From Verrucomicrobiaceae bacterium (GTDB taxonomy: Bacteria > Verrucomicrobiota > Verrucomicrobiia > Verrucomicrobiales > Akkermansiaceae), in NCBI GenBank assembly GCA_027485995.1, contig JAIXPW010000230.1, positions 1-37,640 of the forward strand: DNA of 37,640 bases, read 5' to 3'. A model generated the notes under the pieces. The model saw only the letters and a list, made by a program, of their open reading frames with translations. It had not been told where the DNA came from and made no database searches. The translations under genes and the position numbers were made by a program. Position 1 is the stretch's first letter; the number at the start of each line of letters is the position of its first letter. Shown here piece after piece: positions 7,742 to 16,682 of the stretch.

Positions 7742-10700
7742 TCACTTTTCGGAGACCCACTTGACGGCGTTCTTCAGAAGGGTCTGGAACTCCGGCAGGT
7801 CATGGGCCCGGGCGTCGTGGCCGAGGGTGATGCCGATGATGCGGGCCTTCGGATGCTTCACCACCCAGACTTGGGGGAAAGTCTTGCCAGTCTTCGGGCT
7901 GACGGATTCGGCGAGGACTTCGCTGGGAGTTCCAGCGGGATCGGGCTGGTGGTTGTAGAGTTCGTCGACAATGTCGAAGGAAGCGGTGACGCCTTTCATG
8001 ACCGGGTGCTCGGGCTTGGTGACCTTGACCGTGTAGTTGCCGAGCGCGTCATGGCCACGCGTGCCGCCGCCGACGATCTCCTTGTTCCACTGTGGGAAAT
8101 CCGCCCATGCATACCAGGTGCCTGGATGCAGGGCGATGAGGCCCTTGCCGGAGTTGGCGAAGTCGATGAGCAGCTTCTGGGTCTCCGGCGAGATCGGCTG
8201 GTTGGCGCTGAGCACGATGACGTCGAGGTTCTTGAGGATCGGGCCGATGCCGTTGAGGTTCTGGGTGAAGTCCACCCAGCCGACGGTCGGGGTCAACGTG
8301 GCCTTGTCGGTGGCTCCGAAGAATTTCACGAAGTCATGCGACGAACCGCCGCCGATGAGGAGGACGCGGGGTCCCTTGGCGGTTTCCGGAGGCTGCGGAA
8401 CCGGATCGTTGAACTGGGCCTTGAAGCCGCTTGAAGCGCTCGGCTTCTCAGGCACGGCGATCGGGGCGGCGTTTGAATCGGCGAGTTCGGCGGTGACGGC
8501 GACGAGGGTGGGTGCGGCTGCGCCGACGGTGCTCTCGAGAACCAAGCGGTCGATTGGCGCGGTGCGTTTCAGTCCTTTGCTGAAGAAGCGGACCTGGTGG
8601 TCGCTGAGGAGGTTGACGAACTTCGAGCCCGGCACGTCGGTGCGGTTGAAGTAGTCGGAGAATTCCACGCCGTTTTGAAACACGAGATCCTCGGTTTGAC
8701 CGTCGGTGTAGACCACCGTCACCTTCATGACCGGTGAGGTGTCATCGCCGCCCTGGTAGCCCCAACCAGTGACACCGCCGAGGAAGTGCAGGCGGTTGGC
8801 CTTGAAGCCGCCGAGCTTGGCCTCCACCCGGGCAGGAAGAGAGTTGGCGAAGGTGCCGCGCATCGAGTTTCTCAGGACGAGGACGTTGTTGCCGTTGAGG
8901 CTCTTGGCTGGATCGACGACCGAGAAGGGGATGCCCTCGACCGTCAGGTTGCCGAACTTTTTGAACGGCAGGGTGTCGCCAGTTGCCTTTTGTGACGCGT
9001 AGAGCCCTTTACGGGTGTCGGCGGTGAAGACCGAACGAAGATCGACGCTGCGGAACTTCTGGGCTTCGCCACCACAGATGTAGGCGAGGATGTCGCGCAG
9101 GGTCTCTCCGCCAAGTCCTTCGAAGCCTTCCGGCATGAGCGAGCGACCGGTGTTGATGCGGCTCTTGATGTCGGAAACGCGGATCTCCTCCTGGCCGGCG
9201 AGGCTTTTCAGAACGAGGCTCGTCGGGTTTTCGCGGGCGATGACGCCGGAGTGGAACTTGCCGTCCTTGGTCTCGATGTTCCAGGCGACGAAGGAGGGAT
9301 CGACCTCGCGGTTCGGATCAATGATCGCCGTGAGAAGCTCGGCCGGACCATGCGAGCCCATGCCTGTTAGACCGGGACCGACGTCGGCGCCTTGGCCGTT
9401 CAGGTTGTGGCAAACGGCGCAGGCACCAGCGAAGAGCGCCTTGCCTTTTTCGGCATCGCCGGGCTGCTCGACGATCGGGGTGAGCTTGGCAAGCGCCTCG
9501 GCCTTGGCCTTGAGGGCGGGGCCCATGAGTTCGTCGAGCAGGGAATTGGCGGCCTTGGCAACGCTGCCATCCGGATAGGTGCGGAGGCGGGCGAGATTGG
9601 CAGGTCCGAGCGTGGTCAGGTCGGCCTGTTTCGCCTTCGCGGCTTCGATGAGCGAAAGCGACCAGTCGGAGCGTTGCAGGAGCACCTCGAACGCCGCACT
9701 CTGGGCTTCGACCGGAAGTTTTCCGAACGACGAGGCCAGCATCGTGCCGACGGTGGGATCGCCAGTGGCGCCGAGGGCGGTGATGAGCTGACGCTTGAGG
9801 GCGGGGGAGGCGGATCCGGTGACCGCCTTGATCACGGCGGGCAGGGCAGCGGGCACGGCTCCACGGAGTCCGAGGAGGCCTTGGGCGGCGGCAAAGCGTG
9901 ACTCATCGCTGCCGGTTTCGAGCTTCGCGAAAAGCTCGCCGGTCATGCGTTCGATCACCGGTTTGAGCGAGCCGGACTTGTCCCATTTCGCGGCGAGGGG
10001 AAGGGCGCTGCCACTGGCACCGCTGGAGAGCAGCTTGCCAAGGGCGTCTGTTAGAGAGGGCGTGAGGGTGGGGGAGCCGTTCACTGTTTTCGCAAGGCTG
10101 TCCAGAATGCTGGACTTGAGAGGATCGGCAGCGGAGGGCTTGGTGGAAAGCGAGATGACCAGCTTCGCGGCCTCATCGGCATTCGTGAGCGACTGGGTCA
10201 AGGCGTTCACCAGCGGCGAAAGCGAGGCCGGATCCGGACTGTCGAGCGCGGCGGCAATGGCGGCCGAGGGATTTCTCGAAGCGGCTCCGACGGCGGCGGA
10301 TTTCTGGAAGTCGTCGTCGAACTTCGGCCAAGCGGCGATGAGGGCCTTGGCGGTCTCGTCGGCAAACGCTCCGGCGGCCAGGGCACGCAAGGCTGCCAGT
10401 CGGACCTGCGGGTCGCTGTCCACGAGCAGCGGGCCGAATCGTTTGTCGGCGGCAACGAAGCCCGATGCGTATTGTGGCAGTTCGGCAAGCAACGCCGCAT
10501 TGCGGCGAACCACCGGGTCCTTGTCGGCCAATGCCGGTGTCCATTGGAGCATCAACACTTCAGCGTCGCGCTGAGCGAGAACCCAGAGCGCGGCAACACG
10601 GGATTCGGCTTCTTTGGCGGGATCGAGCGCTAGCTTGAGCAGGGATTGATAGCCGAAATTCTTCTCCATCATCGCCGCATATTGCTCCTGCTCGCCTTCC

Positions 10701-12910
10701 TTCCAGAGTTGGGTGCGCGCCGGAACTGGATTCGGACGCTCCAGCAACAGACGGAATGCGGTCATGCGGACCACCCGGTTCGGATGCTCGATGGCCTTTA
10801 CCAACTCGGTCACACCCGCCTTTGCCAGATCCGGCACCGACAGCTTCTTCGCGTCCTTCTGATCGACTCGCCAGATGCGGCCGAAGTAGTGGTCGCGGTC
10901 GGGTCTAACAGCCGCATTCACGCCATTGTGATCCGGGCCACGGGTATCGTTGTGGATGACGGCCTGGTTGTAGAAATCGCCGACATACATCGCGCCATCG
11001 GGGCCAACGCGGACCTCGATCGGGCGCCACCACATGTCCTTGCTGCGGATGAACTCGGTTTCCTCGCGGCTTGGGAGCTTGTGGAAGGTGGAGCTGGAGC
11101 CCTGAGGGGTGAGGCGGGCGTGGTGGACGATGTTGATCGTGGGCTCGGTGGTGAAGTAGTCGCCGTTGTATTCCGCCGGCCACGATCCGCCATCATACAC
11201 CACGCAGCCAGCGGCGGCAGTGAAGGAGCCGACCCAGTCGATCTGACGATAGGCTTGCTGATCCCAGGACATGGCAGGGAAGGTTTTTCCGGAGGGTTCA
11301 ACGACATGGAAACTGGCGGTGCTGCCGATTTTACCGCGGGAAAGTGCATACTCCGGGAGTACGGTTTGCATCAGGAGCTGGCCGCTGGTCGGCTGGGTCC
11401 ACATCACGCGGTTGTCGCCGGTGATTTCGAGGCCCCAGGTGTTGCCGCCCTTTGATGAGTATTGTTCGAACGCGCTGCCGTCCGGTTTGAATCGCACCAC
11501 GCCCGAGCCGATGTTGCCAAAGGACTTCGAGCCATCAGCCGAGGTGACTTTTCCGGCGCTGTAGCCATGGGTGCAGTAAATCCAGCCATCCCAGCCCCAG
11601 CGCGGGTTGTTGATCACGGCATGGGTGTCGCCAGTGCCGAGGCCGGTGTATAGCTTTTCGACCTTGTCCGCCTTGCCGTCGTGGTCGGTGTCGCGCAACC
11701 AAAGGATGTCCGGAGCCTGGGTGACGATCACGCCGTCCTTGTAAAACACGAGGCCGGTGACGAGTTCGAGGCCTTCATAGAAGATTTCCTTCTTGTCGGC
11801 GATGCCGTCGCCGTTCGTGTCTGTTAGAATGCTGATCTTGTCGAGGGCCTTGCGTTGCTGCTTGCCGGGCTCGGGATCGACACCGCCGTGGTCCTTCCAT
11901 TCCTTGCCGCGATAGTCGGGACGCATGCCACGACGACCGTTTGGATACTCCGGGGTTTCCGCGACCCACATGCGACCGGATGGATCCCAGTCGAAGTTCA
12001 TCGGCTTGGTGATGAGAGGCTCGCTGGCGACGAGTTTCATGGTGAAATCCGGATGGATTTCGAGGGCCTTCAGCGTGTCGGCCGGGCGCTGCGGTCCCCC
12101 TTCCGGATAAGTCAGTGCGGCGATCTCCTCCGGCTTGCTGAATTCATCGACGTTCGGACGCTTGCCGGCCCAGGCGATGCCGCGCATCAAGATGGCGCGG
12201 TAGAAGGGCTGCTCGAAGGTGGAGTAAAGGTGGCCGGGAATGGCAACGAAGGCGCGGTAGTTCTCCTTTTCGTAGGCCCACATCTGCGGCTGGATGTCGT
12301 AGATGGTGGCCTTTCCTCCCTCGACCGGCTTCTTTCCTCCGGGGACGTTCGGCGTGTAGCTGGTGGCCAGCACGCGGACGTCCGGGGAAAGGTCCATGTC
12401 GTAGTAAATCTCGTCGTCGATGTGGAAGTTCGACGCGCCCTTGGTGATCGGGTGTTGATCGCCGAGCTTCTGGTTCTCGACGTAGTAGAGATCCATCGGG
12501 CCTTCCTTCCACTTGGTCTTTCCCTGCACCCAGGCACCGCCGATCACGGATTTCCACCACACTGGATCATTCGAGACGGCTGCCGTGTGGATGACGACGA
12601 GGCCACCGCCGCGCTTGGTGAAGGCGTCGAGGTTCGCTTTCTGTTCGGGTGTCGCATTGCCTCCATCCTGAGCATACATCACCAGCACATCGGTCTTGGC
12701 GAGCTGATCGGCGGTCGGCCAGGCCTTCGCGCCATCGACCACCATGCCGCGCTGGGTGAGCAGGGGCTTCCAGTCGTTGAGAAAACGCTCGTGTTCGTGG
12801 GCGTTGGGTCCGTGGGATTTTTCGCCGCCGCGGATGAAGACCCTCAAGGGGGCGGCCGAGGCAGTGACGACGAGTAACGTCGCGAGGAAGGAAAGGAACA
12901 GTCGCTTCAT
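7742..12910 (-). CDS. ThuA / PVC-type dehydrogenase / HEAT / CxxCH haem / ThuA giant protein
   Basis: A 1722-aa exported multidomain protein. In order: signal peptide (1-19); ThuA-like domain (about 21-250); 'PVC-type' membrane-bound dehydrogenase beta-propeller of the TIGR02604 kind (about 280-685) with acidic calcium-loop-like motifs DTNGDGIADKKE (364-375) and DTDHDGKADKVE (407-418); helical HEAT-like repeats (about 695-1130); a monohaem cytochrome of the TIGR02603 type (about 1150-1282) with CAVCH at 1164-1168 and a likely distal Met at 1259 (SLMPEGFEGL); a beta-sandwich (about 1285-1478); a second ThuA-like domain (about 1512-1720). Such proteins are thought to oxidise sugars or other carbohydrates in the periplasm and pass electrons to the haem; the substrate is unknown. 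The frame extends to 13069, but the ATG at 12908-12910 starts the signal peptide. It is monocistronic and divergent from the DUF1800/DUF1501 cluster. Four CTGTTAGR sites lie inside. Confidence 0.9.
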   Translation of the reverse strand: MKRLFLSFLATLLVVTASAAPLRVFIRGGEKSHGPNAHEHERFLNDWKPLLTQRGMVVDGAKAWPTADQLAKTDVLVMYAQDGGNATPEQKANLDAFTKRGGGLVVIHTAAVSNDPVWWKSVIGGAWVQGKTKWKEGPMDLYYVENQKLGDQHPITKGASNFHIDDEIYYDMDLSPDVRVLATSYTPNVPGGKKPVEGGKATIYDIQPQMWAYEKENYRAFVAIPGHLYSTFEQPFYRAILMRGIAWAGKRPNVDEFSKPEEIAALTYPEGGPQRPADTLKALEIHPDFTMKLVASEPLITKPMNFDWDPSGRMWVAETPEYPNGRRGMRPDYRGKEWKDHGGVDPEPGKQQRKALDKISILTDTNGDGIADKKEIFYEGLELVTGLVFYKDGVIVTQAPDILWLRDTDHDGKADKVEKLYTGLGTGDTHAVINNPRWGWDGWIYCTHGYSAGKVTSADGSKSFGNIGSGVVRFKPDGSAFEQYSSKGGNTWGLEITGDNRVMWTQPTSGQLLMQTVLPEYALSRGKIGSTASFHVVEPSGKTFPAMSWDQQAYRQIDWVGSFTAAAGCVVYDGGSWPAEYNGDYFTTEPTINIVHHARLTPQGSSSTFHKLPSREETEFIRSKDMWWRPIEVRVGPDGAMYVGDFYNQAVIHNDTRGPDHNGVNAAVRPDRDHYFGRIWRVDQKDAKKLSVPDLAKAGVTELVKAIEHPNRVVRMTAFRLLLERPNPVPARTQLWKEGEQEQYAAMMEKNFGYQSLLKLALDPAKEAESRVAALWVLAQRDAEVLMLQWTPALADKDPVVRRNAALLAELPQYASGFVAADKRFGPLLVDSDPQVRLAALRALAAGAFADETAKALIAAWPKFDDDFQKSAAVGAASRNPSAAIAAALDSPDPASLSPLVNALTQSLTNADEAAKLVISLSTKPSAADPLKSSILDSLAKTVNGSPTLTPSLTDALGKLLSSGASGSALPLAAKWDKSGSLKPVIERMTGELFAKLETGSDESRFAAAQGLLGLRGAVPAALPAVIKAVTGSASPALKRQLITALGATGDPTVGTMLASSFGKLPVEAQSAAFEVLLQRSDWSLSLIEAAKAKQADLTTLGPANLARLRTYPDGSVAKAANSLLDELMGPALKAKAEALAKLTPIVEQPGDAEKGKALFAGACAVCHNLNGQGADVGPGLTGMGSHGPAELLTAIIDPNREVDPSFVAWNIETKDGKFHSGVIARENPTSLVLKSLAGQEEIRVSDIKSRINTGRSLMPEGFEGLGGETLRDILAYICGGEAQKFRSVDLRSVFTADTRKGLYASQKATGDTLPFKKFGNLTVEGIPFSVVDPAKSLNGNNVLVLRNSMRGTFANSLPARVEAKLGGFKANRLHFLGGVTGWGYQGGDDTSPVMKVTVVYTDGQTEDLVFQNGVEFSDYFNRTDVPGSKFVNLLSDHQVRFFSKGLKRTAPIDRLVLESTVGAAAPTLVAVTAELADSNAAPIAVPEKPSASSGFKAQFNDPVPQPPETAKGPRVLLIGGGSSHDFVKFFGATDKATLTPTVGWVDFTQNLNGIGPILKNLDVIVLSANQPISPETQKLLIDFANSGKGLIALHPGTWYAWADFPQWNKEIVGGGTRGHDALGNYTVKVTKPEHPVMKGVTASFDIVDELYNHQPDPAGTPSEVLAESVSPKTGKTFPQVWVVKHPKARIIGITLGHDARAHDLPEFQTLLKNAVKWVSEK

Positions 12911-13387
12911 GGAGGATGGGTTGTTGGCGGGCTTTGTGAACCGCTTGTCGACGGAAATGGATCGCTCGTAGTGTGGGTCGGCTCTACGGTAGGCGTAAAA
13001 CCGTTTTCTCAACGGGAAATCAGGCGGCGTTGAAAGGTGTCGTTTTTCCGATTCCACCCATGGCCACAACAGGGCTGGGAATGGGCCTGAAGGAGTCTGC
13101 TGGGTGCCGGGAAATCATGATTTTGTGGGGATTGGATCGAGAGTGCGCATCAGTCCCTGCTCTCCGGATCGAGTCGGGATCGCGGGGATCGATGGATTTT
13201 CCTGATGTCCGAAAATGCAGCAATCAAAACGAAGTCCAAACCAGGCTGACATGCTTGAGTTCAACATGGCGATGCTAGCAATCCCACTGCTTACGGCAAG
13301 GAGTGCGGCCATCGCTGGCGTAAATGCGGTTGAGGATTCCGGCGACATTGCGTTTTCGTCGGAACCTGTCAGTCTGCGAGAACATCC
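12911..13387. other. Divergent intergenic (promoter) region
   Basis: It separates the divergent genes starting at 12910 (minus) and 13388 (plus), so it should hold both promoters. I cannot identify a confident -35/-10 pair on either strand. A small dyad (CCGTT, TTCTC, AACGG) lies at 13001-13015. Short open frames here show no protein features. Confidence 0.4.
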
Positions 13388-13918
13388 ATGGAATACATCA
13401 CCACCGCCAACGTGCTCGCCTGGGTGTTTCTGACACTCGGGTTTTTCCTGATGTTCGTCGGCTACTGGCTGGCGGCGACGGCCTTGTTTCCTAGGCATGT
13501 CGAGCGATGTGAAATGAATTTCGCACGTCCCGTGGTCATTTGCCTGATCGGACTGCTGCTTTCGGTGGTCCCCATCGGAGCGGGCCTTGCCATCCTCAAG
13601 GTCTTTCCTGCCGCGCTGAAATGGATCGGTCTTCTCCTGATCGCCGCGCCGATCCTCTGTGGCCTGATCGGCAGCGCGGGTTTGGCGAAACGGATCGGCA
13701 CCGGTCTGCGTTCGAAGGTCGATGACGGACAGGCCTGGCGCGGCGTGCTGCGCGGAGGGGTGGTTCTTTCGCTGACGCTGCTCCTGCCGGTACTGGGCCA
13801 GTTGCTTCTGATGCCCATGATGATCGCCGCCGGACTCGGGGCTTCGGTGCTCGCTTGGTTCAAGAAAGCTCCCGCGTCGCCGCCTCCGGTTCCGGAGTTT
13901 CCTCCCGTCCAGCCATGA
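13388..13918 (+). CDS. Integral membrane protein coupled to DUF1800 gene (176 aa)
   Basis: At least four transmembrane segments are visible: about 8-31, 46-70, 75-100 and 120-152. A Pro-rich cytosolic-type tail follows (ASPPPVPEFPPVQP). I do not recognise a named family. Its stop codon overlaps the start of the DUF1800 gene in ATGA (13915-13918), which points to translational coupling, so it likely works with the DUF1800/DUF1501 pair in the membrane. The ATG at 13388 is preceded by TGCGAGAACATCC without a strong Shine-Dalgarno. A helper or anchor role for the exported pair is only an inference from gene order. Confidence 0.75.
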   Translation: MEYITTANVLAWVFLTLGFFLMFVGYWLAATALFPRHVERCEMNFARPVVICLIGLLLSVVPIGAGLAILKVFPAALKWIGLLLIAAPILCGLIGSAGLAKRIGTGLRSKVDDGQAWRGVLRGGVVLSLTLLLPVLGQLLLMPMMIAAGLGASVLAWFKKAPASPPPVPEFPPVQP

Positions 13919-15387
13919 ACGAGACCAGCAGACGCAGGTTCCTTCAGGCGACTGCCGCCGGTGGAGCGTTGGCCGGAGTCGGCGGGTTCTCGGCGATGTC
14001 GAGCTGGCTCGCGTCGTTCCTGTCGTCGGATCCTGATGCGATCGGCCCCTTCCGTGCCTCGACCTCGGCGGAGATCGACGACGCCAGCCACGCCATCAAT
14101 CGCCTGACCTTCGGCCCGCGTCCCGGCGATCATCAACGGGTTTCGGCCATGGGGGCGAAGGCCTTCATCGCCGAGCAGCTCGATCCCGATTCGATCGCCG
14201 ATCACGACTCGGAAAAGCGCAGCCTTCATTTCGAGGCGCTCTCCGCCTGGCCGGCGGGGGAGTTGCTGGAGTATTCTCCGGCTGAACTGCTCGACCAGCT
14301 CACGCGCGACAAGCTTCAGCGCGCCCTGCATTCCAAGCGGCAACTCTTCGAGGTGATGGTCGATTTCTGGTCGGACCACTTCAACATCGATCCCTCGAAA
14401 GGCGATTCACGCTGGCTCAAGCCGCTCGATGACCGCCACGTGATCCGCAAGCATGCGATGGGAAATTTCTCGGAGCTGCTGAAGGCCTCAGCGCTCAGTC
14501 CATCGATGCTCTGGTATCTCGATGGTCGAGTGAATCGCCGCGATTCCGAACACGACAAGCCCAACGAGAACTACGGTCGCGAGCTGCTGGAACTCCACAC
14601 CCTCGGGGTCGATGGCGGCTATACCCAGCAGGACGTGATGGAGGCGGCGCGCTGTCTAACAGGTTGGACCGTCCACGAGCGCAAGAAGGCCCGCTTTGCC
14701 GTTGGCAAGGTCGAGTTCCAGGCACAGCGTCATGATGACGGAGAGAAGATCGTGCTCGGACACAAGATTCCGGCAGGCCTGGGGAAAGGGGATCTCGATC
14801 GGTTGATCCAGATCGTCGCTCATCATCCCGCCACCGCGATGCACCTGGCGACGAAACTTTGCCGCCGTTTCATCGCTGACCATCCGCCTTTGCCAGTGGT
14901 ATCCGCCGTTGCAGGAACTTTTCTCGAAACGGGTGGAGACATCCGGAAGGTCCTCATCACGCTCTTCAACCACGAGGCGTTCTGGGCCACGCGCGGTGGT
15001 CTGGTGAAGCGTCCGCTTCATTTCGTCGTCTCTGCTCTCAGGGCCTGCGGGGCGGAAACCAATGCCGGACCCGCGCTTCAGGATTACCTGCTGCGAATGG
15101 GGCACGCGCCCTTCCAGTATCCCACGCCCGATGGCTACCCGCAGGAGCCGGAACCGTGGATGGCCACGCTGCTGTGGCGCTGGAGGTTTGCCTCCGAATT
15201 CGCAGCCAACGGCATCAAGGGCACCGCGATCGAGATGAAAACGCTCGTCTCCGCCGCAGGAGGAAAGCGTGAACTGGCGGCGCATCTGTTAGGCCGGACG
15301 CCGACCGAGGCCGAGGTGACGGCCGCGCTGGACTCTGGTGCACCCTTGGCCCTGATGTTGGCGAGTCCGGCCTTCCAACTCTGTTAG
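13915..15387 (+). CDS. DUF1800 family protein, Tat-exported (490 aa)
   Basis: The N terminus has a twin-arginine signal, SRRRFLQ (residues 5-11), then a hydrophobic Ala/Gly stretch (12-32), so it is folded before export. The rest matches the DUF1800 family: an early helix block with 'AINRLTFGPRPGDHQRV' (about 62-78), 'MVDFWSDHFNID' (about 147-158), 'NYGRELLELHTLGV' (about 220-233) and 'GGYTQQDVMEAARCLTGW' (about 236-253). DUF1800 proteins almost always neighbour DUF1501 proteins, as here; their biochemical role is unknown. A frame start exists at 13855, but the ATG at 13915 gives the Tat signal directly. The stop codon at 15385-15387 is itself part of a CTGTTAGA octamer, and the DUF1501 gene starts three bases later. 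Confidence 0.9.
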   Translation: MNETSRRRFLQATAAGGALAGVGGFSAMSSWLASFLSSDPDAIGPFRASTSAEIDDASHAINRLTFGPRPGDHQRVSAMGAKAFIAEQLDPDSIADHDSEKRSLHFEALSAWPAGELLEYSPAELLDQLTRDKLQRALHSKRQLFEVMVDFWSDHFNIDPSKGDSRWLKPLDDRHVIRKHAMGNFSELLKASALSPSMLWYLDGRVNRRDSEHDKPNENYGRELLELHTLGVDGGYTQQDVMEAARCLTGWTVHERKKARFAVGKVEFQAQRHDDGEKIVLGHKIPAGLGKGDLDRLIQIVAHHPATAMHLATKLCRRFIADHPPLPVVSAVAGTFLETGGDIRKVLITLFNHEAFWATRGGLVKRPLHFVVSALRACGAETNAGPALQDYLLRMGHAPFQYPTPDGYPQEPEPWMATLLWRWRFASEFAANGIKGTAIEMKTLVSAAGGKRELAAHLLGRTPTEAEVTAALDSGAPLALMLASPAFQLC

Positions 15388-15390
15388 ATC

Positions 15391-16518
15391 ATGTCTGCCA
15401 CCGCCATCCTTTCCGAAGAACGCGATCTCGACCGCTCGCTGGTCGTCGTGTTCCTGCGCGGCGGCGCGGATGGCCTGCACCTGCTCGTGCCTTATGGCGA
15501 CGATGCCTATCATCGCGCCCGTCCCACCATCGGCCTGAAGAAATCCGAGCTGACGGACCTCGATGGCTTCTTCGGCCTCAATCCCCAACTCGCGGCCCTG
15601 CACCCGCTGTGGCAGGATGGTCTGTTAGGCGCGGTTCACGCGGCGGGATCCGAGGATGAAACGCGATCCCACTTCGAGGCCCAGGATTTCATGGAGCACG
15701 GCGGGCTGGCGGCCGGTGGCTGGCTCGGGAGGTTCCTGCGCGTCCGACCTGATGCCGGAAACTCTCCGCTCACGGCGGTCGCGATCGGGGCGCAGCTTCC
15801 CGAGTGCCTGCGCGGTGCCCCGTCCTGCGCGGCGGTGCAGTCGCTGGAGGACTTCGGGCTCGGCCGTCATGCGCCACCGGGATTCGCGAAGCAACTGGCC
15901 GCTCTCTATTCGTCCACTCCGGGTCTGTTAGGTCCGGCCGGTGCCAGTGCCCTGGCGGCATTGGAACGGATCGATCAGCTCAACAAGCATGCGGCCTCGC
16001 CCGACCACGGCGCGGTGTATGGAAAGGACTCTTTCAATCAAGGACTCCAACAGATCGCGCGACTGCTCAAAGCGAAGGTCGGCCTGCAAGCGGCGGCGAT
16101 CAGCCTCGATGGCTGGGATTCCCATCTCACCCAGCAGACCATCATCGAAGGCCCGATGAGCCGGCTCGCCAGCGGTCTGGCGGCCTTTGCGAAAGATCTG
16201 GGTCCGCAAAGACTGGCGCGCACGAATGTTGTCGTGATGACCGAGTTCGGCCGTCGCATCGCCGAGAACAGCGCCGGCGGCACCGACCACGGCCACGCCA
16301 GCGCGATGTTTCTCATGGGTGGCGGCATCAAGGGCGGCAAGGTCCACGGTGAATGGCCGGGTCTTGGTGAAAGCCAGCTCATCGGCCCCGGCGATCTCGC
16401 CGTTCGGCATAACTACCGAGATGTCCTGGCTCCCATCCTGACTCATCTCTCACCCGCCACTCCGATGCAGGAGGTTTTTCCGGGGCATGATCTCAGGCCG
16501 ATGGGGGTCTTCCAATAG
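15391..16518 (+). CDS. DUF1501 family protein without its own signal peptide (375 aa)
   Basis: DUF1501 proteins belong to the alkaline-phosphatase/sulfatase-like fold. Visible family motifs are FLRGGADGL (21-29), GWDSH (241-245), TEFGRR (284-289) and GGTDHGHA (296-303); the last supplies the Asp/His residues expected at the metal site. Most family members carry a Tat signal. This one begins MSATAILSEERDLDRS and goes straight into the first strand, so it has no visible export signal. It could be cytoplasmic or leave the cell bound to the Tat-bearing DUF1800 partner encoded three bases upstream. Two CTGTTAGG sites (15622, 15925) encode Leu-Leu-Gly with the codon TTA. A REP-like palindrome begins right at its stop and may act as a transcription end. 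Confidence 0.9.
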   Translation: MSATAILSEERDLDRSLVVVFLRGGADGLHLLVPYGDDAYHRARPTIGLKKSELTDLDGFFGLNPQLAALHPLWQDGLLGAVHAAGSEDETRSHFEAQDFMEHGGLAAGGWLGRFLRVRPDAGNSPLTAVAIGAQLPECLRGAPSCAAVQSLEDFGLGRHAPPGFAKQLAALYSSTPGLLGPAGASALAALERIDQLNKHAASPDHGAVYGKDSFNQGLQQIARLLKAKVGLQAAAISLDGWDSHLTQQTIIEGPMSRLASGLAAFAKDLGPQRLARTNVVVMTEFGRRIAENSAGGTDHGHASAMFLMGGGIKGGKVHGEWPGLGESQLIGPGDLAVRHNYRDVLAPILTHLSPATPMQEVFPGHDLRPMGVFQ

Positions 16519-16598
16519 GGAGAAGGGGATTGCATCCCCTTGGCGGAAGGCCAGCCAATGACCAAGCTTGAGCAAAAAGGGATGCAATCCCCTTCTCC
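16519..16598 (-). repeat. REP-like element, 80 bp, inverted relative to the two downstream
   Basis: The outer 20 bases at 16519-16538 are exactly complementary to 16579-16598. Each arm contains its own small palindrome (GGGGATTGCATCCCC type). Its reverse complement matches the unit at 17368-17447 along its length, including the centre CAAGCTTGGTCATTGGC. It starts at the last bases of the DUF1501 gene, so it can also serve as that gene's 3' hairpin. Confidence 0.85.
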
Positions 16599-16626
16599 GT
16601 ATTCCAGAGGGAACTACATCCTCATC

Positions 16627-16644
16627 GCTCAAGCTTGGACATTT
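16627..16644 (+). repeat. REP remnant at the transposase 5' end
   Basis: GCTCAAGCTTGGACATTTG closely resembles the centre of the REP units (GCTCAAGCTTGGTCATTGG in the reverse complement of the first unit). The flanking hairpin arms are missing. It overlaps a possible upstream TTG start of the transposase, which argues that this start is not used. Confidence 0.5.
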
Positions 16645-16682
16645 GTCAGATCTCTGCCAAGGTGATTGAAAAACTCATCTCC

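Larger units (their letters stand above)
9364..15932. repeat. Cluster of nine dispersed CTGTTAGR octamers
   Basis: Exact CTGTTAGA or CTGTTAGG occurs at 9364, 10048, 11821, 15286, 15381, 15622 and 15925 on the plus strand. The complement TCTAACAG occurs at 10904 and 14655. A tenth site is at 30499 and a one-mismatch copy (TTGTTAGG) at 32307. All ten lie inside genes, one of them across a stop codon (15381). See the findings for the codon argument. Confidence 0.6.

Noticed and set aside
13215..13433. 72-aa plus-strand frame upstream of the DUF1800 cluster
   Set aside because: It overlaps the membrane-protein gene in another frame, and the sequence lacks protein character.
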